A stretch of 64,000 bases of DNA, taken from NCBI GenBank assembly GCA_034189865.1, contig JAXHTV010000011.1, positions 1 through 64,000 of the forward strand. The letters are read 5' to 3'. This DNA is from Pseudomonadota bacterium (GTDB taxonomy: Bacteria > Pseudomonadota > Gammaproteobacteria > UBA5335). The notes beneath the pieces were generated by a model. The model had not been told where the DNA came from and searched no databases. It saw only the letters and a program-made list of their open reading frames with translations. The translations under genes were made by a program, and so were the position numbers. Shown here in pieces: positions 16,822 through 23,920 of the stretch. The number at the start of each line of letters is the position of its first letter. The first letter of the stretch is position 1.

Positions 16822-17604
16822 ATGGTTGCGAATGCGTTGTGGCATGAACCCTTGCGGCGGGCTGCAGAGTTGATTCGTCAGTCCCGGCGGGTGATCGCGC
16901 TGGTGGGAGCGGGGATGTCGGTGGACAGCGGAATTCCCACCTTCCGCGGGCCCGGTGGCTTGTGGCAGCGAGTGGGCGAGCCCAGCGATGACGATTTTCG
17001 GGATTTTCTCGAGGACCCCGAGGCTTGGTTACAGCGCCGGATGACCCCCGGCGGCGCCGAATCGGAAATGCTCCAGGGACTGCTAAACGCTCAACCCAAC
17101 GCGGGCCATCGCGCCCTGGCCAAGCTGGAAGCCGAAGGCATCGTTCAATTTTTGGTGACACAGAATGTGGACGATCTTCATGCTCGGGCGGGGAGCCGCC
17201 AGCTCGCCGAAATTCACGGCAATATCGCGAAAACGCGCTGCCTTGACTGCGGAAGTCGCCAGCCGTTCGACATCGCATCGGGCCAAGCGTGGCCGCTGGG
17301 GACTTGCCCTTCCTGTGGCGGCACGATGAAAACCGATGCGGTGCTGTTCGGTGAGCCGATTCCGGCCGATGTCATGACACGCTGTGAACAGGAAGTTGCC
17401 CGCAGCGATTGCATGTTGTTGCTTGGCACGTCCGCGGGCGTGTTTCCCGCTGCGGGATTACCGCTGGCGCTGCGAAAAAAAGGCGGCCGGTTAATCGAAA
17501 TCAACCCGTATGTGACGGACATTAGCTCGGATTGCGAGGTGGTGATCCGCGCCAGTACCACCGATGCACTGCCGGCGCTGGTGAGCATGCTGGTGGGAGA
17601 ATGA
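16822..17604 (+). CDS. cobB: Sir2-family NAD-dependent protein deacylase
   Basis: A 260-residue sirtuin, removing acyl groups from lysines using NAD+. Visible motifs are the NAD-binding GAGMS at 29-33 followed by GIPTFRGPGGLW, then TQNVDDLHARAG, the catalytic H132 in EIHGN, and the zinc-binding cysteines C140, C143, C162 and C165. The late segment LLLGTSAGVFPAAGLP and EINPYVTDIS complete the Rossmann fold. All catalytic residues are intact. It starts a possible two-gene unit with the EamA transporter, 50 bases downstream. The symbol follows the common bacterial name; deacetylase versus desuccinylase preference is unresolved. Confidence 0.92.
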   Translation: MVANALWHEPLRRAAELIRQSRRVIALVGAGMSVDSGIPTFRGPGGLWQRVGEPSDDDFRDFLEDPEAWLQRRMTPGGAESEMLQGLLNAQPNAGHRALAKLEAEGIVQFLVTQNVDDLHARAGSRQLAEIHGNIAKTRCLDCGSRQPFDIASGQAWPLGTCPSCGGTMKTDAVLFGEPIPADVMTRCEQEVARSDCMLLLGTSAGVFPAAGLPLALRKKGGRLIEINPYVTDISSDCEVVIRASTTDALPALVSMLVGE

Positions 17605-17653
17605 GTGCAATCGTCGGGTTTCCCGGCGTGCTTTACCCAGTAGGTGACTAAAC

Positions 17654-18526
17654 GTGTCCTGGTTGTGGCTGGCGCTCGCCAGCGCGTTCGCATTGGCCAC
17701 CGCCGACGCCTTGACCAAAGGACGGTTGGCGCATCGGCCGGCGGCCGAGCTGATGTTCGCGCGCTTTTTGTTTCAGGCGCTGTGGCTGGCACCGGTGTTG
17801 TGGCTGATGCCGCCGGATTGGCCTGCACCCCCTTTCTGGGGGTGGCTCGGCGCCATGGTTCCCCTCGAGCTGCTGGCCATGTACAGCTACATGCGCGCTA
17901 TCCAAAGCAGTCCGTTGGCGTTGACGCTGCCTTATCTGGCTTTCACACCGGTGTTTATTACCGTCACGGGCTGGGTGTTGCTGGGCGAGCGCTTATCGTC
18001 CACCGGCGTGGTGGGCACGTTTTCGGTTGCTGTGGGGGCTTATCTTCTCAACATTCGGCATTTGCGACGAAATGGTCGCTTGGCGTGGCTGGCGCCATTG
18101 GCGGCGATTTTTCGGGAGTTGGGCTCGAAATGGATGCTGTTGGCCGCAATCGTGTTCGCTTTTACGTCCGTGATGGGCAAGGGCGCGTTGCAGTACATGG
18201 CGCCGATATCCTTCGCGGCCTTGTATTACGTGATTCTGGGCGGCGTGGTGGCGTTGGGGTTCGTGCTGACCCAACCCCGTGTGTTCGTCGACGTGGGTCG
18301 AAATGTTGGGGCGCACAGTTGGGTGGGCGTTTTCATGGTGGCGATGATCGTGTGCCACTTTCTGGCCATCCAACATGTGGAAGTGGCCTATATGATCACC
18401 GCCAAACGCACCAGCTTGTTGTTCGGCATGATCTACGGCGCGGTGTTGTTCGGCGAGCCGGACATTCGACGGAACCTGCTGGCCGCGGCCTTCATGCTGC
18501 TGGGGGTGTTTCTGGTGGCCCTTTAG
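17654..18526 (+). CDS. EamA/DMT-superfamily transporter
   Basis: A 290-residue inner-membrane protein with about ten helices in two EamA repeats. The N-terminal one starts SWLWLALASAFALATADALTKG. Repeat features include the loop with ALTLPYLAFTPVFITVTGWVLLGERLS closing repeat 1 and AYMITAKRTSLLFGMIYGAVLFGEP closing repeat 2, the usual place of the conserved glutamate. The start is GTG at 17654; no upstream ATG fits. Members move amino acids, nucleotide precursors or other metabolites, generally outward; the substrate cannot be read here. It is convergent with the autotransporter gene. Confidence 0.85.
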   Translation: MSWLWLALASAFALATADALTKGRLAHRPAAELMFARFLFQALWLAPVLWLMPPDWPAPPFWGWLGAMVPLELLAMYSYMRAIQSSPLALTLPYLAFTPVFITVTGWVLLGERLSSTGVVGTFSVAVGAYLLNIRHLRRNGRLAWLAPLAAIFRELGSKWMLLAAIVFAFTSVMGKGALQYMAPISFAALYYVILGGVVALGFVLTQPRVFVDVGRNVGAHSWVGVFMVAMIVCHFLAIQHVEVAYMITAKRTSLLFGMIYGAVLFGEPDIRRNLLAAAFMLLGVFLVAL

Positions 18527-18542
18527 GTTTTGGCGCGGGCGG

Positions 18543-20420
18543 TCAGAACCGCCAGCGCAGCTGCACAGAACCGGTTCGTTCTTCCCAGTCGTCCCGCTCG
18601 AGCACGGTCTGATAACTCAGCCGAAGGCCGATGTGGCGGCCCAACTGCCAGTCCAGAGCCGTTGCGACGACGAATGCGTCGGGATCATCGAACACTGTCT
18701 CCACGACCACCACCTGCGCGGTGGGCAGGGTGACCGATGCTTCGTCTTCCTGGTTGAGGAATTCCCGTTGGTAGCCGACTTCCACCACGGGACGAAGCTG
18801 CGTGCGGCCGAGATTCAGGTCCGCGGCGAGCTGAATGCCGGCCATGGCGAGCAGCGAGCTGGCCTCGGCTTCTTGCACCTGCAAATTCAACGGTCCGCCG
18901 TCGCGTTCTTCGTAGGCGTCGATCTCGGTCCGGGCGAATGCCACGTCTACGACCGGTCCGAAGCGCAGCGGGCCCAACCCGAAGTTGTAGCCGGCGCGGC
19001 CTTCGGCCGAGAAGGTCATGCCGTCGGTTTCCCCGTGGGCGATGGGGTAGACCGACAAGCCGGTGTGGCGCTCAATCACGCCGAAGTCCTCAATCGCAAA
19101 GCCCAGCCGGGCGCCGGCATAGGCATGCTCACCGGTCATGGTTACGAAGCCGTTAACGGCGATTTCATCGAGTTCGATCCGGCCCAGTCCATCGCTTAAC
19201 GTCGCTTCGGACTGGCCGTAGCCCAGCGCGATGCCGAGGCTCGCCGTGTCGGTCACGGGAAAGCGAGTCCCGATGCCCGCCGCCCAGGCGTCGTGCTCGA
19301 AGCCGACCGTTGCGCTGTTCGGGTCCCGCTCACCCTGGATGCCGCTGCCGTAGAAAAACAGCGATCGCCGGCCGTGCCGTTGCTCGGGTTCCGGCGCCGG
19401 TACCGGCGCGCCGGCACTGGCCAGTTGGTATGGTTGGGTCAAAGCAACTTGTTCGCCCCCCGTTGCTGGCCGCGCCGAGCCGTTGGCCAGTTCACTGTTC
19501 AGCAGTGCGCCATGGGCGCGTGTCATCAACAAGGCCGATTGGGCCGCAATGGCGGGAAACGACGGGCCCGCATCCACGGCGTGAATCGTACCGGTAACCA
19601 TCTCGGCGATGGTTTGCTGCGTCTGGGGGAGTGACCCCAGATCATCTTCGAACAAGCTGCCGATCACCGGCAGACGCGAGGCCAGATTCAAATTTTCCGA
19701 CTGAGGTGTGATGCCATAGCGCTCCGGGTTCGCGGCAATGTCTGCGCCCAAGCCTTCCAGGTCCACCAGGTAGACTTTTAGGCCCGCCTCCCGGCTCAGT
19801 TCGTCGAGTTGTTCGGCCAGCGCCATGTTGTCGGCATTGCGGCTTTCGGTCTCTTCACCCGATACCGCGGTGTTGAAAATCACAAACCGGTTGCCACCGG
19901 CTTCCGACAGGTCGCGAATTCGTTGTTCCAGTTCGCCCGAGTTCACCGAGTTGCCAAGATTGAAAGCACCGCCGGTCAGCCGACCGAGTTGCTCAATGAG
20001 CTGGGACTGAGGCGGGTTGAGAATAATCAGATCGGTCTCGGAAAAACCGAGTTCGCTCGATGGCTCGTCCGCTCCCAACGCCGAGTCCATCAGATTTCCC
20101 AATAACCGCTGGCCAAGACCGCGAGTGTCCGGTTCGGGTTGATCGAACGTGGGAGAGATAAAGCTCACTTGATCAGCGGGGATATCGAGCGACTCACCCA
20201 GCTGGGTGAGCCAGTCCCTGGTTTCCACCTCCGGTCCCGTGATGCCGCTCACCCGCGATGAGAGCCGAACCAAGGGGCCCGAACCGGAGATGGTGTCTGC
20301 GCCGGGGGTGGAGGGGGAGCCAATTACGTAGATCGAAGGGCGCTCTTCAGCCGCCCAACTTCCGGGTAGTACTGCCAGACTCAAACAAAGTGCCACGGCA
20401 GTTCGGATTTGCTCCGCCAT
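18543..20420 (-). CDS. Autotransporter with degenerate GDSL-esterase-like passenger
   Basis: A 625-residue type V secretion protein. A signal peptide (AVALCLSLAVLPGSWA, cleaved near residue 24) is followed by a passenger of about 310 residues and a C-terminal beta-barrel (about 345-625) ending in the outer-membrane signature RWRF with terminal Phe. The passenger follows the layout of GDSL esterase autotransporters such as EstA (an ELEQRIRDLSEAGGNRFVIFN block and a NPERYGITPQ block). However, the nucleophile block GDSxSD is replaced by GSPST (34-38), the GxND block reads ILNPPQSQ, and no DxxH block is seen. It is therefore probably a non-enzymatic surface protein derived from an esterase. Start has AGAGGT upstream. 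Confidence 0.8.
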   Translation of the reverse strand: MAEQIRTAVALCLSLAVLPGSWAAEERPSIYVIGSPSTPGADTISGSGPLVRLSSRVSGITGPEVETRDWLTQLGESLDIPADQVSFISPTFDQPEPDTRGLGQRLLGNLMDSALGADEPSSELGFSETDLIILNPPQSQLIEQLGRLTGGAFNLGNSVNSGELEQRIRDLSEAGGNRFVIFNTAVSGEETESRNADNMALAEQLDELSREAGLKVYLVDLEGLGADIAANPERYGITPQSENLNLASRLPVIGSLFEDDLGSLPQTQQTIAEMVTGTIHAVDAGPSFPAIAAQSALLMTRAHGALLNSELANGSARPATGGEQVALTQPYQLASAGAPVPAPEPEQRHGRRSLFFYGSGIQGERDPNSATVGFEHDAWAAGIGTRFPVTDTASLGIALGYGQSEATLSDGLGRIELDEIAVNGFVTMTGEHAYAGARLGFAIEDFGVIERHTGLSVYPIAHGETDGMTFSAEGRAGYNFGLGPLRFGPVVDVAFARTEIDAYEERDGGPLNLQVQEAEASSLLAMAGIQLAADLNLGRTQLRPVVEVGYQREFLNQEDEASVTLPTAQVVVVETVFDDPDAFVVATALDWQLGRHIGLRLSYQTVLERDDWEERTGSVQLRWRF

Positions 20421-20881
20421 CTTGATACCTCTCAGCGCGCGTCAACAATCGCGAGCGGTTTTGCAAAATTCCTAGATCAATCGGCGAGTTGGGCAAATCA
20501 TTGAGTGTTCTGTTTGGGCAGCGAGCCTAAATTCTGTGTCTCACTGAAAGTTCTAGCAGACTTGTGGCGCTTGTGGGCGCAAGGTGGAGAACCGATCGCC
20601 AAAAGATTTACGGCGGGCGCTATCAGCGAGGAGACAATTAACCGAACGGCGGTTCTGCTGGCGGACACCACAAACTGTAGCCGTTGGATTGATTCGGTTC
20701 CCAATCCGAGTGATGTTCTAATGCCGGCAAAAAACGTACAAAAATGGGCCTTGCGGATCGTTCGAAACGCCGGTAAACCGTTTCTGACGGAAAACGTCGA
20801 GGTCAGTCATGCATGCAGGGTATTTTCGGCAGCGAAATATAAGCCAGGTCTTATCCAATCACTCAGATACTAAGGCGTGAG
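20421..20881. other. Intergenic region with no convincing gene
   Basis: About 460 bases, somewhat richer in A and T than its surroundings. A GTG-started frame at 20505-20873 (122 codons) is open, but it has no recognisable domain, no good ribosome-binding site and an atypical composition, so I do not call it. No clear terminator or tRNA is seen. The region probably carries the promoters of the autotransporter and the lipoprotein genes. Confidence 0.4.
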
Positions 20882-21289
20882 ATGAATAGATTTAGAATTT
20901 TCCTCCTGGTATTGGCGCTATTGACTACCGGCTGTTCCGGCACGCAGGTAATGATCGTGCCTGCGATCGAGATCAAAGGGTATATCGGCTCTGATCACTA
21001 TGATTCGATCGAACTTCTCGAGAATGAGATTTGGCTGAAAAAAGGTGGGACACTTGTGGCCACTAGAGATGGCTTTGAAAGTTCTATTGACGATCTTAAA
21101 GACGGTTTTGCTGTTGCCTCAGAAAATGGTGCGAAAGAACTCACGTTGTCCGACAGCAAGTACGGGTTTGTAGTCAGGCTTCCTGACTACAGCACGATAT
21201 ATATCGCAGATAAAAACAATATGACTCATTGGGCATTGATCAGTATTCAATCGGAGTTGCTCGATGAATACTTGTCGTCTTTGGAGTAA
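20882..21289 (+). CDS. Small putative lipoprotein, unknown function
   Basis: A 135-residue protein with a lipoprotein signal: basic start MNRFR, hydrophobic IFLLVLALL and lipobox LTTGC with the acylated cysteine at C18. The mature part is acidic, beta-rich in pattern (KGYIGSDHYDSIELLENEIWLKKGGTLVATRDG) and unrecognised. Its coding sequence is clearly lower in GC than neighbouring genes and uses AT-rich codons (ATA, AAA, GAT), which suggests recent acquisition. It stands alone between the autotransporter (divergent) and the MBL hydrolase (convergent). Export to the envelope is well supported; function is not. Confidence 0.7.
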   Translation: MNRFRIFLLVLALLTTGCSGTQVMIVPAIEIKGYIGSDHYDSIELLENEIWLKKGGTLVATRDGFESSIDDLKDGFAVASENGAKELTLSDSKYGFVVRLPDYSTIYIADKNNMTHWALISIQSELLDEYLSSLE

Positions 21290-21408
21290 TGACTCTACCT
21301 GTACAGTGACAGTATTCACTTGGCATATGCCCCTCCAAGTTTCGTAATGCCCCGGCACGTGGTGGCCGACGATTCCGGCTGATTTTCCGGGTGGCGAAGC
21401 TCGCCGCT

Positions 21409-22047
21409 TTAACCGAACTGGCCGGACACGAACGGATTGGTGCGTCGTTCGTGGCCGAAGGTGGATTCGGGGCCGTGTCCGGGCACGAACACCACGTCGT
21501 CCCCCAAGGGGAACAGCTTGTCCTTGATTGATCGGACCAGCTGCTGGTGATCTCCGCCGGGAAAATCCGTTCGCCCGACCGAACCGTTAAAGAGCACATC
21601 GCCCACTTGGGCGAACCGGCTTTGCGGCTCGAAGAACACCACATGACCCGGCGTGTGCCCTGGGCAGTGGAGTACTTGTAGGGTCAGGCCTCCGAGGGTG
21701 ACTTCATCGCCATCCTCCAGCCACCGATTGGGGGAAAACGTGCGGCCGGGGAAGCCGAACATTTGGCTCTGCTGCGGGATCATGGTGATCCAAAATTGAT
21801 CCGCGCGATGAGGACCTTCCACCGGCACCTGCAGCCGTTCGACCAACTCGGCAACGCCACCGACATGATCCATATGCCCGTGGGTGGCGAGAATTTTCTC
21901 CACCGTGAGTTGCTCGCGTTCAATCACCGCCATCACGCGATTGAGATCGCCGCCCGGATCGATGATCGCGGCCTGGCGCGTTTGTTCGCACCACACGACG
22001 GTGCAATTCTGCGCGAAAGGGGTAACGGGAACGACTTCGTATTTCAT
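21409..22047 (-). CDS. MBL-fold hydrolase, YcbL/glyoxalase II-like
   Basis: A 212-residue metallo-beta-lactamase-fold hydrolase resembling YcbL and the short glyoxalase II group. The dinuclear metal site is complete: H56-x-H58-x-D60-H61 (THGHMDHVGG), the third histidine in HCPGHTPGH, the bridging Asp in GDVLFNGSVGRTD and the last histidine in FVPGHGPEST. Such enzymes hydrolyse thioesters such as S-lactoylglutathione or persulfide-type substrates. It lacks the C-terminal substrate-binding domain of classic GloB. Start at ATG 22047 chosen because it gives the canonical N-terminus (MKYEVVPVTPFAQNC); the upstream open frame is spurious. A role beside the glutathione-dependent formaldehyde route is plausible but unproven. 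Confidence 0.9.
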   Translation of the reverse strand: MKYEVVPVTPFAQNCTVVWCEQTRQAAIIDPGGDLNRVMAVIEREQLTVEKILATHGHMDHVGGVAELVERLQVPVEGPHRADQFWITMIPQQSQMFGFPGRTFSPNRWLEDGDEVTLGGLTLQVLHCPGHTPGHVVFFEPQSRFAQVGDVLFNGSVGRTDFPGGDHQQLVRSIKDKLFPLGDDVVFVPGHGPESTFGHERRTNPFVSGQFG

Positions 22048-22300
22048 GTGGTGTTGGTCGCGGCGAGCCTTAAGACAACAGATGTGGTCGGGGACAAGGT
22101 TAAAGCCGATCGATAAAGAAAGAAAGCGATTCAAAATAACTAACTGGGTCGGTCGCACCGGGTTAGACGGTGGGCAGGCTTGGCTGCTTCGTGGGACAAT
22201 GGCGATTCGCGACAGGCCACCTTCAGCGTTCACGGAATTTGTCGTCGCTTCGAAGGTCTCATCACCTGCCTGTTTGGGTTATCACACGCAAATTTTCTCC

Positions 22301-22966
22301 ATGTCACCAAATCGAAAATTCATCTGGGTGGTCGGTACCGCCGTTTTGGCATTTGTGTTGTTGAACCTGACTCCGCTCAGTGCGTTGCTGGAAAGCCACC
22401 AAAGCTTGAAAGCCGCATTGGCACAATCCGGTGTCTGGGCGCCGGCGGTGTTTACCGGGGTCGGGGCGTTATTGGTGGCACTGGGAATGCCCCGTTTGAC
22501 GCTTTACCTTCTGGGTGGCGCGGCCTTCGGATTCTTGGAAGGCTTGGTTTGGGCCCAGATCGGCAGTTTGTTGGGTTCGTTGTTGTTGTTCGAGGTCGCT
22601 CGCTGGGGCAGCCGCGAATGGATGGCTCAGCAGCGTGAGCGCATCGACGGGCGCTTTTTGGCGTTGCTGGATCACCCGACGGTGATGTCCGTTTTTATGT
22701 TACGTCAGCTCCCCATCACTGCCGGTGTGATCAACATGATTCTGGCTCTGAGTCCGGTGAGCAGGGCAACCTTTCTGCTGGGCAGCTTTCTGGGGATGTT
22801 ACCGCAGGGCGTGATCATCTCCCTGATCGGCAGTGGCTTGGGCAAAGATTCGCCCCAGCTCGCGGCGCTGCAGTTGGTGAGTGGGTTGCTTTTGATGTTG
22901 GCTTGGGGGTTTTGGGGATGGCGAGCTTGGAGTTCGATACGAACCCCTGGAATCAAAGGCGGGTGA
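22301..22966 (+). CDS. TVP38/TMEM64 (VTT) family membrane protein, second copy
   Basis: A 221-residue VTT-domain membrane protein, paralogous to the one at 3336-4040. Layout: N-terminal helix (FIWVVGTAVLAFVLLNL), a helix at about 45-60, the VTT core LGGAAFGFLEGLVWAQIGSLLGSLLLFEVARWG, the conserved LRQLPITAGVINMILALSPVS motif and GSFLGMLPQGVIISLIGSGLG, with a final helix. Family members are linked to lipid scrambling and membrane homeostasis. The true start is ATG 22301; the longer frame from 21884 runs antisense through the MBL hydrolase gene. It is divergent from that gene and convergent with the PmoC-like gene. Confidence 0.88.
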   Translation: MSPNRKFIWVVGTAVLAFVLLNLTPLSALLESHQSLKAALAQSGVWAPAVFTGVGALLVALGMPRLTLYLLGGAAFGFLEGLVWAQIGSLLGSLLLFEVARWGSREWMAQQRERIDGRFLALLDHPTVMSVFMLRQLPITAGVINMILALSPVSRATFLLGSFLGMLPQGVIISLIGSGLGKDSPQLAALQLVSGLLLMLAWGFWGWRAWSSIRTPGIKGG

Positions 22967-22990
22967 CGGGCGTCCACACCCATCACCCGC
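22959..22990. terminator. Possible shared terminator stem between VTT and PmoC-like genes
   Basis: GCGGGTGA (22959-22966) and TCACCCGC (22983-22990) form an 8-bp stem with a 16-base loop at the meeting point of the convergent genes. On the plus strand it is followed by TTGGTTTATTT, a weak T-tract. The first arm includes the VTT stop codon. Confidence 0.4.
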
Positions 22991-23004
22991 TTGGTTTATT
23001 TGGG

Positions 23005-23775
23005 TTAATCGGATTGCAGGCGCGTTAAGGTCGCCATCTTGGCCAGGCATTGGACAGTAAAGCCTGTGAGCCCGAAAAATCCCCACCCCAATACGACAAA
23101 TCCCCAATGGATGGGGGCGGCGAACAGTTCTTCCGCATAAAAGAATGTATGTCCCCACTCATTGAATCCGAGATTCGGCATGATCAGAATGGGCGCCGCC
23201 ACCACCAGGGCCAAGGGAATGGAAATCCGGTGGCGGAAGTCCGGTAGCCGGGTATGGACCCACACAAAGCCCATGGTCATGGCGCAAGCGGCTGCGGGAA
23301 TACCGAAATAAAATAAACCGATATGGGTCGGGGTAAAGTCAGTATCCCGGATGGTGACCTGATGCCATGCGGCATCCGATTCCACCCAAATGCCTACCGC
23401 AGCCAGAATGATCAGGCTGCCCAGCGCGGTTGCCCCCAGGGTGGCCTGGTAGCGTGCCAACTCCGTTTGAGGACTGATCGGATCGGCGTCCGACTCTCGC
23501 GTGAACCATAGATACGTGACGCCCACTAACCCCACCAAGGGAATGGCGATGATCTGGGTCCAGAACAAAGGCATCCAGTAAGTTTGAAACTCGGGCGAGA
23601 AGTAATCGAGTCCGGTAGTGAAGGCGTAGTTGTGCTGATACCAGCGGTAGATGCCCAGCGTGATCAGGGCCATTCCCACCGGTATTCCCAGTGTTTTCCA
23701 GGGAAATTTCAGTGACGGGTTGGCGAGACGGGCCGCTCTGGCACTGGCGGCAGAGAGTTGATCGGTGTGCGACAT
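23005..23775 (-). CDS. Particulate methane/ammonia monooxygenase subunit C homologue (PmoC/AmoC), stand-alone
   Basis: A 256-residue integral membrane protein of the copper membrane monooxygenase subunit C family. Family blocks are all visible: GLDYFSPEFQTYWMPLFW (55-72), VESDAAWHQVTIRDTDFTPT then H151, LPDF, and NLGFNEWGHTFFYAEELF with PIHWGFVVLGW. The residues matching the metal ligands of Methylococcus PmoC are present with identical spacing: D134, H138, H151 (CuC site, D156/H160/H173) and N205, H209, H223 (CuD site, N227/H231/H245). Even the distance between the two groups (71 residues) is the same. No subunit A or B gene is in the window. A histidine kinase gene lies 145 bases upstream on the same strand. 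Start ATG has GAGGGGG upstream, after a leader hairpin. Family is firm; substrate unknown. Confidence 0.92.
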   Translation of the reverse strand: MSHTDQLSAASARAARLANPSLKFPWKTLGIPVGMALITLGIYRWYQHNYAFTTGLDYFSPEFQTYWMPLFWTQIIAIPLVGLVGVTYLWFTRESDADPISPQTELARYQATLGATALGSLIILAAVGIWVESDAAWHQVTIRDTDFTPTHIGLFYFGIPAAACAMTMGFVWVHTRLPDFRHRISIPLALVVAAPILIMPNLGFNEWGHTFFYAEELFAAPIHWGFVVLGWGFFGLTGFTVQCLAKMATLTRLQSD

Positions 23776-23787
23776 ATAAGCCCCCTC

Positions 23788-23808
23788 GGAGCAGTACCCC
23801 CCTGCTCC
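23788..23808 (-). promoter_or_regulatory. Leader hairpin immediately upstream of the PmoC-like gene
   Basis: Arms GGAGCAG (23788-23794) and CTGCTCC (23802-23808) pair perfectly with a 7-base loop. In the PmoC-like transcript the stem lies directly before the GAGGGGG ribosome-binding site and 13 bases before the ATG at 23775, so it could affect translation or transcript stability. On the plus strand it is followed by TTTTATTATT and would look like a terminator, but nothing is transcribed into it in that direction. Confidence 0.5.
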
Positions 23809-23920
23809 TTTTATTATTGTGTTTCGCTCGTAGCGGATGGCCGGTACCGACCCCCGTCGTCGGCTGATCCAGCTTCGCTTGTTGGGTTATCGGCTGCGCT
23901 CAAAAAGTCTTGAGTGCGTT

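Noticed and set aside
20505-20873. 122-codon plus-strand frame upstream of the lipoprotein gene
   Set aside because: GTG start without a ribosome-binding site, no recognisable domain and mixed composition; not enough to call a gene.
21884-22300. N-terminal extension of the second VTT protein
   Set aside because: It lies antisense to the MBL hydrolase gene and has no membrane or domain pattern; the ATG at 22301 begins the natural first helix.
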